A DNA stretch of 41,601 nt from Lingula anatina (GCF_001039355.2 NW_019775613.1:481568-523168); one strand, 5' to 3'. Shown: positions 1-9,632, counted from the first letter of the stretch. The notes: generated by a model not told the origin, from the sequence alone. A program made the numbers and translations.

Positions 1-238
1 TACCAAGATATTATTCTGAACCCTTCAACTCTCGGATAGTATTTGCCTTGAGTGCATCGAACACACTTTCGCTGGCGATATTCATATCAGGTAAAAAATC
101 TACCTGTGTGTTATTTTCAAAGAGCATCTCCAACAGAACTGGGGGAACTAGATTAAATCTGGACATTGGCTTAGGAGCCAGAGAAACAAAAGAACACTTT
201 TTCTGCAAAGCTTCAAAGAATTTTGACACGGACTTGAT
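1..238 (-). mobile_element. Unclassified repeat fragment with antisense ORF
   Basis: Bases 1-238 recur almost unchanged at about 6377-6620 in the intron of copy 2. The minus strand is open for 88 codons (277 down to 11) in copy 1, but the same frame is broken in copy 2. I do not recognise the predicted peptide. In copy 2 the segment is absent from the otherwise matching intron of copy 7, so it behaves like an insertion. Probably the end of a transposon; family unknown. Confidence 0.45.
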
Positions 239-349
239 CCTCAGCATCCTCAGTCGACCTGTTCTTACGATATGCAAATTGAAAAGGGTCGAAGGACGTC
301 GGTAATTTTGATTTCACATGTTGCAGAATTTCTTAAGCACCTTCATAAC
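239..349 (-). mobile_element. LINE reverse-transcriptase fragment
   Basis: Read on the minus strand, two overlapping frames give a peptide beginning MKVLKKF, then (after a frame change) QHVKSKLPTSFDPFQFAY and RKNRSTEDA. The order 'leucine-rich helix, (F/L)DPxQFAYRxNRSTEDA' is the fingers-region signature of non-LTR (LINE) reverse transcriptases of the CR1/jockey-like kind (established family knowledge). Only about 35 residues remain, and a 4-base deletion relative to the copy at 15533-15607 breaks the frame. It is a dead scrap inside the intron. Confidence 0.6.
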
Positions 350-599
350 AAGTGGAAACTAAGTTAATCTGCCCTTCATCTGTTGCCTGTGTCTACATTT
401 CGCTGTACCTGGGAAATTTGAAAATCCGTGTGTACAATTTTAAAAGGTCTGGTTACGCCCCTGATGTGAGTAGACGATCATTAACATACCCAGCGTAACC
501 ACTGAAGCACCCCAACACCAATTGTTTTTAATATGCGGCTCCTATATAAGTGACAAGGATACATATTACCAAGTGTTTGACATAGGAGGGTGTCTTGAC

Positions 600-945
600 C
601 CGCTGAATTGCCAGAAGGTTGGTTTAACATAAAACAACAGGGAAATCATGTCTCCCACTTAACCGTCAGAAGACGCCTGCACAATCGCCGTTATTTTGGC
701 AGGCTTTCTGTTAGGAGACCAGTGATCATAAGGAACCATCTACGTCGAGTCAGATGGTATATAGGAACTCTGGCGTGGACACCAGTCAATCACTGGACAT
801 TGATACTGTTCTCAGATGAAAACAGATTTAGCGTTGTCAGAATGTATGGAAGCATAGTGTTTGGAGATCAGCTGGTAAGAAGTATATTCCCAATGTTCTG
901 CCTCTGGTCGACAGGACGCACCCATCATGTATAGGGTATAGGCAT
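600..945 (+). mobile_element. Tc1-like transposase remnant in A-type intron (copy 1)
   Basis: The open frame 608-934 encodes VSHLTVRRRLHN, RRPVIIRNHLRRVRW and ILFSDENRF, which correspond in order to the end of the HTH region, the linker, and the first catalytic Asp block (…LFSDESRF…) of Tc1/mariner DDE transposases. The downstream DDE parts and terminal repeats are not found beside it. The same remnant sits at the same place in the introns of copies 2, 4 and 7, so it predates duplication of the genes. Confidence 0.75.
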
Positions 946-1226
946 GTATAGGTGTGTTGGCTACTATGGTGTAGGCGAGCTGGCACTGGTCAACGTGGAT
1001 TTTTTCTCAGGACAAATAATATGACATAAAAATAGTTTATATTTGTTTTTTTGTTATTATTATTATTTAAAATATATCGGACATTTTGTCCCCACTGGCC
1101 AAGCATCCACAATCAATTTCCAAATGGTTCCTGCTTCTTTTATGTGCAATAACAAAGTTATTTTATCTTTAGTTTGACATCAAGTTATTCTTATTGTTTA
1201 TTTTAGATATTTTATTTTTAAAACAG

Positions 1227-1665
1227 GAAATCCAATGTCATCAACGCTTGCCTGTCTCCGATACCGTACCCAGTCCGAATAGAATTTAACTATGCCGATT
1301 ATTTTGGTGGCATCAGTGATATGGGCCAAAAGTTTCCACGCAGAGGAAAAGGCAAAGGACTAGCACAATGTTTCCCAATACACTCCATCCTGGCCGCACT
1401 GGGCGTCAACCACGTGGACTACTTCTCCCTGGACGTCGAGGGGGCCGAGGTGGAGATTCTCAAGACATTCCCTTGGAAAGATATCATGGTGGACGTGTGG
1501 ACTGTAGAGTATGGGGTCTTCTATGCTATGGGAGGAAAGGAGGAGGCCCGGCGAATGTCTGAAATCAGGAAGATCTTTCAAAACACAGGGGTGTACCAAG
1601 AGATCAATGCTCCTGGATTAAAATTTGATTTTCTGTTTGTTCGAAAGGAGATACTGGCATTGTAA
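1227..1665 (+). CDS. FkbM/Star-like protein, exon 2 (copy 1, partial gene)
   Basis: Second exon of a gene whose first exon lies outside the window. The frame is set by the split codon after the acceptor (G-AAA-TCC..., Lys-Ser-Asn-Val) and stays open to TAA at 1663-1665. It encodes the C-terminal half of a Methyltransf_21 (FkbM) domain, including CFPIHSILAALG, the hallmark YFSLDVEGAE, and a C-terminal RKEILAL. FkbM proteins are SAM-dependent O-methyltransferase relatives; in animals the family includes the membrane protein Star, so a catalytic role is inferred only. One substitution stands out: GQKF replaces the GHKF found in most copies. The exon and both flanks are nearly identical to copy 4 (16489-16945). 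Confidence 0.85.
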
Positions 1666-2528
1666 AGAAGGGATTGCTGACTTGACCATCCCCAAAGCTG
1701 AACTCAAACATCTCCTATATAAACTTTGGTTGTCTGATCACTTAATGACGAGTTCAAGTCAAACTCCGAGATTCAGGGGACGTTGGGAACTTCCTTCTCT
1801 ACTTTTGATTATCATACATGCACTTTTACAAGTTATCATTGTCAGTAACGCACCAAACGTCCAAAACCTTTGCATGGGAAACCTGAAATATCCAAAATGG
1901 AAGTAAATTAAGACTCGTGCATATAAAATGGCCTTGTTCTTGATTCGTACCACTGTGTCAGACTAATAAAGCACTACAATTATTAATGTGCACACATCTG
2001 CTGTTTGTAATGATAATTATTCCATTACTTAAACCCAAAAAAGTCTCCATCAGTACAAAGACATATATTGATGAATGGGATTATAAAATATTTATTGATT
2101 TCACTTTTCAGAGACGATTTGGCTCTTTTTTAATACGTTGTCTTACAATGCATATAAAATTCCACTTTCAAATGCAACTTCAGAGTGAATGTTGTTCAAA
2201 TGGTAATTTTGATAAATAATAGTAAATATATATTCTACTTGAAAGGGATAACAACAGTTCGTTTTGGCAAAAAAAAAAAAAGGTTTCCTGGGGTACGACG
2301 ACGATTTCCCAATACTTACGAAAAGTTGCTGAATCCTTTCCGACATCCAAAATCAGTCCATGTTTTTTTTCTTAAAAAGTTTTTTTCAATAACCTCTTAA
2401 GAGATTATCACAGAGGTAAAGCTGCCTACGCAGGTCTACGTGGTCAGATGGCAAACGCAGATTCCAGAATGATTGTGATAGCCGCTGTTTTGGTGGTTAA
2501 ACGGAATGCATTACATTTCTACCATATA
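1666..2528 (+). other. A-type 3' flank of copy 1
   Basis: Non-coding sequence shared with the 3' flanks of copies 2, 4 and 7. An AATAAA at 1965-1970, about 300 bases after the stop, could be a polyadenylation signal, but the matching site in copies 2 and 4 reads AATAAC, so its use is uncertain. Short ORFs here are not conserved between copies. Confidence 0.6.
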
Positions 2529-3577
2529 CACTCTTGCCCAAAATGGTTGGTACACGGAAATTTTGGGAGGCATATCGCCCTGTTTCTTTCATTATTATTA
2601 ATATTATCAAATTAATACTGTTTAAATTGTTAAATATGAGAAGCTGGAGGATTGGTAAAGTCAAGGAGAAACAAGCAATGCAAATGTGAAAAAAGTGTTA
2701 ATTTATAGCTATGAGCTATGAGAGTGCGTAGGCTCCCTGGGGAGAGGCTGTTAAATGAAAATATCCAGGAAACAATGGCTGGAGGAGGTGGTTCTGTACA
2801 TGTGTGGGGTGCCATTTGCAGCAACGGTATTTGCCCATTGCTTCCTCTGGATGAAAACCTTAACGCTGCCAGATGCAGAGACAATCTCCAGAAGAACCTG
2901 GAGCTGTTCAAAAGAGGAATATACAGAGACAATTTTAGATTGCAACATGACAATCCAACTCCCCACACAGCCCGCTTAATTGCAGACTATATCCGAAAAA
3001 ACAACATTCAGCCGATGCCACAGCCAGCAAGAAGCCCAGATGCAAACCCAATTGAGCACATGTGGGACGAACTTGGTCGTGCCATTTAGAGGAGAAACCT
3101 TCCCCCTACAAATCTAGATGAACTGCGAAATGCCCTTCAAGATGAATGAACCAGAATTCCTCTCCAAAGAGCTGTAACTCTAGTTCACAGTATGCCACGC
3201 CGTCTGGTGCCATTGTCCAAGCTCGGGGTGGGCATACCCGCTATTTAGATCAATAATGAACTCTGAAGATGTTTCTTGACAATTTCCCCAAATTTCATAT
3301 TAATTGTCAATCACAGTATAATTTTATGTTTAATTTTTCACTTGGTACTGTTATGCAAAAAAAGTACCCTTTTTGGGGGCATGAGAAAAAATACCCTAAA
3401 TAAATTTACGCTTTTTTCACATTGGCATTGTTTGTTTCTCCTTGACTTTACCAATTCTCCAGCTTCACATATTTATCAATGTAAACAGTATTAATTTGAT
3501 AATATCAATAATAATGAAAGAAACAGGGCGATATGCCTCCCAAAATTTCCGTGTACCAACCATTTTGGGCAAGAGTG
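2529..3577 (+). mobile_element. Tc1/mariner-like element, 1,049 bp with about 176-bp inverted repeats
   Basis: The element starts CACTCTTGCCCAAAATGG after a TA (2527-2528) and ends with the reverse complement of that sequence before a TA (3578-3579), the target duplication expected of Tc1/mariner. The terminal inverted repeats run about 2529-2704 and 3402-3577 and differ at only a few positions. Between them is a 5'-truncated transposase. The flank of copy 7 near 27995-28010 has related sequence without the insert, supporting a true insertion. It cannot be autonomous because the N-terminal half of the transposase is missing. Confidence 0.85.
2718..3237 (+). pseudogene. Truncated Tc1-like transposase (C-terminal DDE half)
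   Basis: The open frame 2718-3089 encodes RRLPGERL, GGGSVHVWGAI, LQHDNPTPHTAR and ARSPDANPIEHMWDEL. These match, in order, the block before the second catalytic Asp, the DNAPxHTAR-type block carrying that Asp, and the (A/S)PDLNPIEHLWDEL block carrying the third acidic residue (Glu in WDEL) of Tc1 transposases. A stop after GRAI (3087-3089) and another further on interrupt the continuing similarity, which fades near 3237. The HTH DNA-binding half and first catalytic Asp are absent, so this is an internally deleted, inactive gene. Confidence 0.85.
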
Positions 3578-5583
3578 TATCTATTGGGAAATATTTATCT
3601 CATATGCACAGTTGTTATTCCTTTGAAATCCCTTATACCAGAAGATATTTTGATTGTGACATCATGTTTGACTGGACACTGCAGTCCATCAATGTCCCTA
3701 AATATGTTTGCATTGTCGCATATATATACATGTATTCCAAATATGGAGTCTTATTTCTTTATTCTTTGTATCATATGGCATTTTTTTATTTCTAAGTGGC
3801 TTCAATCAGATTATTTGATTGTTCAAAGATGACCATTTAACGTATTTGGAAAGAAGTTACCTTCTGCAAACACAGTTCAACCTGTTGCAACACTTACCGG
3901 GTACAGAGATAGCATTTACACATGCAGGTCATATTATGCCTCTCCGTCCACGACACTATATCACTATAAATGAAGTGTAAAAAAAAAAATAAAAATAAAA
4001 ATAAAAAAAAACGGACTGGGAGAGGCCACGATAGGGGGTCCAAAGTGATAAGCTGCTTGAAAATCAACCGAGAATAATTCATTGAGTAGATCTTTTGGAG
4101 ATTCCAAATGAAGTGGAAAAAGCTTATATTGGCGGAATCTGATTGCATCTTCTACAATCTAACCTTAATGCCTATGCTAAACTTTAGGTTTGCTATTTTT
4201 GCTATTATTCAACTTCTTTTCGAAAACGAATTTTTAAGATGAATGTTTGAGCTCCATTTGGCACACCTTGGTCATTATATACCTCTATGCAGAATTCTAT
4301 GTCCGTGTTTTCCCACAACATACGTGTCTAAAGTTCAAATATTTCATATATGGGATTTTAAAGTATTTTAATACCAAACTTGTCTTACAAAGCGCTCTTA
4401 AAAATGACAGAGAATTTTGATTCAAAACGGATTTTCCCACCAAAGGGGCGTTTCTTTAACCCCCCTTTCCTACAGGACTGCATATTGATCGGTATTGTGC
4501 TTTAACGATAATAAAATCACAAGCCGAATAACATCTAGTTAATGGATTTTTACCAATTTTCATTTAAATGACAATTAACTCTGAAAACCAAAGCAAACTT
4601 TTGCTTCCAACCTTAAAGACCCAGTGGAACCCTCATATCGGTCTTCTTTTCTTCGTGTTGTTCTGCAATTCACAAGATTGCAAACGGAGGCTGGATATTG
4701 ACTTTTAAGAATTACCTCGCACATAGACCGAACCTGAGCCTGCTTTAGAGAAGCAATTGCAAAATGCATTTGTTGCGATATATGAGTGGCGCCGTGTCAT
4801 GTCAAGCTGCATTGGTATTCAGATGAGTTTTTAGTGACAATCACCCAGGCAGCTAGGAAGGCAAGGGTAGATGGCTGCAAACTAGGAGAAAACAACATCC
4901 GACTATATATTAAGCACTTTTTTGAAGGAACAACCGGCCTGTGTTCCGCATGCTTTGCAGCACATTTCCAAAAGAAGGAGTGAGCCGATATGAAAGGGAT
5001 GGTAGTCGTAGGAAAGTCCGAGGTCCCATATGATTAGTACTGGTTAGGGTTTAGTCGGAGCAGTTTGCTTAGTACTGGTATATGGGCTGAATACAGCCTG
5101 TACCAAGTAATGGGGACCGGATTATGGTTCCTAGAGGACAACCATTCCCGTCACACCGGTATATCATCTAGTGGGATATATTGCAAACTTGATTAGATTG
5201 AAATATGGAAAAAAATCACGTTTTCATCCCAAGATTTCCTTACGTTTAGTTTAATTAATTTTATATACGTTTCTTACTTGCACACCAAACTAATCTCGGA
5301 TTGAAAATTGGGAATAATATGATATTCGAATTTTTTAAATAATATGTTAAGCATTACGCTTTAAAAAAAGCTGTACAGACATTTCAACATTATATATGTG
5401 GAAATACGTTACATAGACTATACGTATACAAAACAACAAAAATACAAATATCCGTCTTAAATGTTAAACTTTAATGTCAAAAAGGAATATGATTGCATGT
5501 TGTCAACCGATCCAACATCAGCTTATAATTTATTAGCAATGACAAGAAAATGCTTATTTTCGATCCAAGCCATATACTGGCAT
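3578..5583 (+). other. Intergenic and upstream region of copy 2
   Basis: Holds no gene I can support. Bases 3660-5826 are paralogous to 28630-30838, and 3578-4567 to 18085-19065. An A-rich run with T interruptions lies at 3980-4010. A block at about 5100-5190, rich in 'ccggtatatcat' type sequence, recurs about 0.5 kb upstream of every gene copy and so is part of the gene-sized repeat unit rather than a separate element. Confidence 0.6.
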
Positions 5584-5592
5584 TATATAAAA
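5584..5592 (+). promoter_or_regulatory. TATA box of copy 2
   Basis: TATATAAAA lies 64 bases (first T to A of ATG) upstream of the start codon. The spacing is identical in copies 3 and 8 and in the weaker TATATT versions of copies 4, 7 and 9. It follows a conserved block containing TTCGATCCAAGYCATATAC. This predicts a 5' leader of only about 30 bases, so exon 1 is probably the first exon. Confidence 0.6.
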
Positions 5593-5647
5593 TTCAAATC
5601 AAATACGTGGCAGGTCTGCAAAACCAAGGGTTCAAATTATCCGCACA

Positions 5648-6207
5648 ATGGATGTTTTGAGTCGTGACTTAGCTCCAAAGATTCGCGGTGCGTTGAAAAT
5701 AGGTATACTAATTGTTGGGGCACTACTTGTCATTTCTTTCTTATTGTTTCCGGATATCACACGGATCGTTCGAGATACCAGCCCAAAGAAATGGCAGTTC
5801 GGGCTGCCGACTGTTTACTCTCAAGCTAGGTATGGCGAGGAACCCGGCGTTCTTCGAGGTGATGGCCAACTGACAAGTGTAGACATGATCGAGGACCTGG
5901 GATCAAAGAGAATGAATGCAACCGACCCTAGATTATTGAAGCTCCTCCGCGAAAAATGGCTTCTTGCACCCTCCAGCCGTCCATACCACTTAGATAAACC
6001 ACAAAAAATACACGCGTCTCAGGTTGGGCAATCACAGGCAATTGATAAGCTACTGAAACAGAGAAAAAACGGTTTCTTTGTCGAGGCGGGAGCCGCGGAT
6101 GGTGAACTTATATCTAACTCCTTGTTTTTTGAGAGATTTCGGAACTGGACGGGAGTACTTGTAGAAGCAAACCCATGGGCCTTTGATAAGATGGCCAAAA
6201 AACACAG
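5648..6207 (+). CDS. FkbM/Star-like type II membrane protein, exon 1 (copy 2, intact)
   Basis: With exon 2 (7930-8368) this gives a 332-residue protein. Residues 1-17 are a short basic tail, 18-36 a single hydrophobic segment (ILIVGALLVISFLLF core), 37-140 a stem region, and the FkbM/Methyltransf_21 fold starts near residue 142 with VEAGAADG (145-152, the SAM-site-like glycine motif), SNSLFFERF and WTGVLVEANP. Sequons at N90 (NAT) and N166 (NWT) would suit a lumenal domain. The family contains microbial O-methyltransferases and Drosophila Star, an ER membrane protein that moves EGF-type ligands, so the role could be enzymatic or as a trafficking partner; the sequence does not decide. The ATG was chosen because it aligns in all copies and lies 64 bases after the TATA box. 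Donor: CACAG|GTAAGT; the intron splits an Arg codon after base 2. Confidence 0.88.
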
Positions 6208-6318
6208 GTAAGTGGGTTTTTTTTTCGAGACTACACTGTTTCCAACTACCAAACATCTGTCTCAAAAGCCTACTTATGTAATAAAAAGTCTTGATTTCTG
6301 AATAATATAATATGTAAT

Positions 6319-6622
6319 CCACCAGACCCGTAGCCAGCAATTCCAAAAGGGTTTTTTTTCTGAAAAGAGAATCTTTTACCAAGATATTATTCTGAACCCT
6401 TCAACTCTCGGGTAGTATTTGCCTTGAGTGTATCGAACACACTTTCGCTGGCGATATTTATATCAGGTAAAAAAATCTACATGTGTGTTATTTTCAAAGA
6501 GCATCTCCAGCAGACCTGGGGGAACTAGATTAAATCTGGACATTGGGCTTAATAAGGAGCCAGAGAAACAAAAGAAGACTTTTTCTGCAAAGCTTCAAAG
6601 AACTTTGACACAGACTTGATCC
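6319..6622. mobile_element. Inserted repeat fragment in the intron of copy 2
   Basis: Present here but missing from the matching intron of copy 7 (near 24853). The insert is bordered by ATCC on both sides (…AATCC|ACCAGACCC… and …CTTG|ATCC), possibly a 4-base target duplication. Its right part (6377-6620) matches bases 1-238 of the window. The family is not recognised, and the ends are not inverted repeats, so it may be a fragment. Confidence 0.45.
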
Positions 6623-7318
6623 GTGCCAAAATAATTAAAATTATTTATACATGTATCAGATTTCTATCCTGTAATATACTAGTAATTGGTTGATTTGTGG
6701 AGCCATGCACCCACATGTAACCTCGATGATACCACATATAAGTTCAACTCTTAGTTAATTGATCATTCAGCTTACCATGGATATCACGAAGTGGATAGCA
6801 AGAGGGTATAATAATAACAACGATCAACTGTTCTTCACGTTCTTGTCTGACAACTCAAGATAAATGCCGCAAACCAAATCGAATAACAGTACCGCACCGA
6901 CATAATTCAGAATTGAGCTCGATACAAGCAGGTATAATCTGCATAAGTGCCCAAAGTTTATGTATTGAGGCCCTAGTTAAATAAATATATAGTTTTGGGT
7001 GGAATAATATACTGGAACTTCATTAAATCGCAGGATTTTTTTAAAAATTTTAGTGATGATTTGATTACTAGTGAAAACTAAGTTAATCTGCCCTTTATCT
7101 GTTGCATGTGTCTACATTTCGCTGTACCTGGGAATTTTGAAAATCTGTGCGTACAATTTTAAAATGTCTGGTTACGCCCCTGATGTGAGTAGACGATCAT
7201 TAACATACCCACCGTAACCACTGAAGCACTCCAACACCAATTGTTTTTAATATGCGGGTCCTAATATAAGTGACAAGGATACATAGTACCAAGTGGTTGA
7301 CATAGGCGGGTGTCTTGA

Positions 7319-7640
7319 CCCGTTGAATTGCCAGAAGGTTGGTTTAACATAAAACAAGAACAGGGAAAACCATGTTTCCCAGTTAACCGTCAGAAGACGT
7401 CTGCAAAATCGCCATTATTTTGGCAGGCTTTCTGTTAGGAAACCAGTGATCACAAGGAACAAATGGTATATTTGAACTCTGGCATGGACACCAGTCAATC
7501 ACTGGGCATTGATACTGTTCTCAGATGAAAACAGATTTAGCGTCAGAATGTATGGAAGCATAGTGTTTAAAGAACAGCTGGTAAGAAGTATATTCCCAGT
7601 TCTCTGCCTCTGGTCGACAGGACGCACCCATCATGTATAG
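7319..7640 (+). mobile_element. Tc1-like transposase remnant in the intron of copy 2
   Basis: Same remnant as 600-945 but more decayed: the stretch encoding HLRRVRW is deleted and the frame is broken by a stop before the FSDENRF block. It stays alignable on both sides, showing descent from the same ancestral insertion. Confidence 0.65.
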
Positions 7641-7929
7641 GGTATAGACACGTATAGGGTGTGTTGGCTACTATGGTGTAGGCGAGCTGGCACTGGTCAA
7701 CGTGAATTTTTTATCAGGACATATGGGTTTATGACATAAAATTAGTTCATATTTGTATTATTATTATTATCTATAATATATCGGACATTTTGTCTCCACT
7801 GGCCAAGCATCCACAATTAATTTCCAAATGGTCCCTGCTTCTTTTATGTGCAACAGCAAAGTTTTTTATCTTTAGTTTGACATCAGTTTATTCTTATTGT
7901 TTATTTTTGTTATTTTATTTTTAAAACAG

Positions 7930-8368
7930 GAAATCCAATGTCATCAACGCTTGCCTGTCTCCGATACCGCACCCAGTCCGAATAGAATTTAACTATGCCG
8001 ATTTTTTTGGTGGCATCACTGATATGGGCCACAAGTTTCCAGACAGAGGAAAAGGCAAAGGACTTGCACAATGTTTCCCAATACATTCCATCCTGGCCGC
8101 ACTGGGCGTCAACCACGTGGACTACTTCTCCCTGGACGTCGAAGGGGCCGAAGTGGAGATTCTCCAGACATTCCCTTGGAAAGAAATCATGGTGGACACG
8201 TGGACTGTGGAGTTCGGGGTCTACTATGCAAGGGGAGGAAAGGAGGAGGCCCGGCGCATGTCAGAAATCAGGAAGATCTTCCAAAACACAGGGTTGTACC
8301 AAGAGATAAATGCTCCTGGATTAAAATTTGATTTTCTATTCGCTCGAAAGGAGATAATGGCCTTGTAA
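7930..8368 (+). CDS. FkbM/Star-like protein, exon 2 (copy 2, intact)
   Basis: Encodes residues 187-332 and ends with TAA. It contains CFPIHSILAALG (235-246), YFSLDVEGAE (252-261) and FPWKEIMVDTW (268-278), the second half of the Methyltransf_21 fold, and ends RKEIMAL. The exon is chimeric. Its first 90 bases and last 60 match the A-type copy 7, but about 8024-8306 is identical to the B-type copies 3 and 8 (ILQTFPWKEIMVDTWTVEFG instead of the A-type ILKTFPWKDI). A gene-conversion tract is the simplest reading. Confidence 0.88.
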
Positions 8369-9007
8369 AGAAGGCGTTGCTGACTTGATCATCCCTTAAG
8401 CTGAACTCAAACATCTCCTATATAAACTTTGGTTGTCTGATCACGCCATGACGAGTTCAAGTAAAACTCCGAGATTCAGGGGACGTTGGGAACTTCCTTC
8501 TCTACTTTTGATTATCATACATGCACTTTTACAAGTTATCATTGTCAGTAACGCACCAAACGTCCAAAACCTTTGCATGGGAAACCTGATATATCCAAAA
8601 TGGAAGTAAATTAATTTAAACCCGTGCATATAAAATGGCCTTGTTATTGATTCGTACCAATGTGTCAGACTAATAACGCACTACATTTCTTAATGTGCAC
8701 ACATCTGCTGTTTGTAATGATAATTATTCCATTACTTAAACCCAAAAAAGTATCCATCAGTACAAAGACATATATTGATGAATGGGATTATAAATCATTT
8801 ATTGATTTCATTTTTCAGAGGGGATTTGTCTCTTTTTCAATACGTTGTCTTACAATGCAACAAAAATACAAATAACCGTCTTAAATGTTAAACTTTAATG
8901 TCAAAAAGGAATATGATTGCATGTAGTCAACCGATCCAACATCAGCTTATAATTTATTAGCAACGACAAGAAAATGCTTATTTTCGATCCAAACCATATA
9001 CTGGCAT
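8369..9007 (+). other. Short spacer between copies 2 and 3
   Basis: Starts as the A-type 3' flank (matching 1666-2160) and switches at about 8860-8870 to the upstream sequence seen before copies 2 and 8 (compare 5440 onward). About 3 kb of flank present elsewhere is missing, so copies 2 and 3 lie only about 0.7 kb apart. No gene is seen. Confidence 0.65.
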
Positions 9008-9016
9008 TATATAAAA
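9008..9016 (+). promoter_or_regulatory. TATA box of copy 3
   Basis: TATATAAAA, again 64 bases before the ATG at 9072, within a block identical to that of copies 2 and 8. Confidence 0.55.
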
Positions 9017-9071
9017 TTCAAATCAAATACGTGGCAGGTCTGCAAAACCAAGGGTTCAAATCATCCGCACA

Positions 9072-9632
9072 ATGGAAGTTTTGAGTCGTGACTTAGCTCC
9101 AAAGATTCGCGGTGCGTTGAAAATAGGTATACTAATTGTTGGGGCACTACTTGTCATTTCTTTCTTATTGTTTCCGGATATCACATGGATCGTTCGAGAT
9201 ACCAACCCAAAGAAATGGCAGTTCGGGCTGCCGACTGTTTACTCTCAAGCTAGGCATGGCGAGGTATCCGGCGTTTTTCGAGTTGATGGCCCACTGACAA
9301 GTGCAGACATGATCGAGGACCTGGGATCAAAGAGAATGAATGCAACCGACCCTAGATTATTGAAGCTCCTCCGCGAAAAATGGCTTCTTGCACCCTCCAA
9401 CCGTCCATACCACTTAGATAAACCAAAAAAAATACACGCGTCTCAGCTTGGGCAATCACAGGTAATTGATAATCTACTGAAGCAGAGAAAAAAATGGTTT
9501 CTTTGTCGAGGCGGGAGCTGCAGATGGTGAACGTATATCTAACTCGTTGTTCTTTGAGAGATTTCGTAGCTGGACGGGATTACTCGTGGAAGCAAACCCA
9601 TGGGAGTTTGATATAATGACCAAAAAACACAG
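9072..9632 (+). pseudogene. FkbM/Star-like protein, exon 1 with 1-base frameshift (copy 3)
   Basis: Same layout as copy 2: MEVLSRDLAPKIRGALK tail, membrane segment, stem and FkbM N-terminal half. The A run at 9488-9494 has seven A's where copies 2 and 8 have six. This shifts the frame just before GFFVEAGAADG and leads to a stop at 9528-9530, giving a 152-residue product without the methyltransferase motifs. Beyond the run the original frame is open again through SNSLFFERFRSWTGLLVEANP to a good donor (CACAG|GTAGGT at 9632/9633). Either a young pseudogene or a homopolymer sequencing error. Other B-family traits are the GEVSGVFRVDGPL stem and W in place of R in DITWIV. Confidence 0.75.

Larger units (their letters stand above)
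1..1226 (+). other. 3' part of the A-type intron of copy 1
   Basis: This stretch precedes exon 2 of the first Star-like copy and ends in a good acceptor (pyrimidine-rich tract, then AAACAG at 1221-1226). The donor and exon 1 lie left of the window. It aligns with the introns of copies 2 and 7 from about 350 onward (shared block on acceptor side), and holds transposon debris listed separately. No host coding sequence is seen in it. Confidence 0.8.
277..4567 (+). repeat. Segmental duplication, left copy (pairs with 15533-19065)
   Basis: About 4.3 kb, including the A-type intron end, exon 2 of copy 1, its 3' flank and the Tc1-like element, is repeated almost base for base at 15533-19065. The only large difference is the absence from the second copy of most of the Tc1-like element (about 760 bp). 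Identity by eye is very high, also in non-coding sequence, so the duplication is recent or the second copy is an assembly or haplotype artefact. Confidence 0.85.
6208..7929 (+). other. A-type intron of copy 2
   Basis: A 1,722-base intron with GTAAGT donor and TTAAAACAG acceptor. It aligns with the 1,409-base intron of copy 7 except for a segment at about 6319-6622 that copy 7 lacks. It carries an old Tc1 transposase remnant. A short (TTA)n run lies at about 7757-7770. Confidence 0.8.

Noticed and set aside
1368-1562. Arginine- and glycine-rich ORFs in another + frame of exon 2 (also 8071-8331, 10352-10750, 26293-26553, 32373-32771, 38296-38628)
   Set aside because: Shifted-frame shadows of the FkbM exon; composition follows the G-rich third positions of the real frame.
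1360-1599. 79-codon antisense ORF over exon 2 (also at 16622-16861 and 38288-38527)
   Set aside because: It recurs only because the exon is conserved; the reverse frame of the SLDVEGAE region happens to lack stops. No start context, splice or family signal supports it.
3442-3795. 117-codon ORF rich in Tyr, Ile and Phe (copy at 17949-18302)
   Set aside because: Starts inside a transposon terminal repeat and runs into A+T-rich flank; it is not open in the B-type or copy 7 flanks and resembles no family.
4786-4983. 65-codon ORF with 'QAARKAR' peptide in the upstream block (also 20604-20813, 29857-30048)
   Set aside because: Frames and ends differ in each copy, with stops and indels between them; part of the repeated upstream DNA with no recognised domain.
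9488-9494. Programmed frameshifting or RNA editing at A runs of copies 3 and 8
   Set aside because: The two lesions are at different runs and of different size, and no slippery heptamer plus structure is conserved in intact copies. Mutation or sequencing error is simpler.
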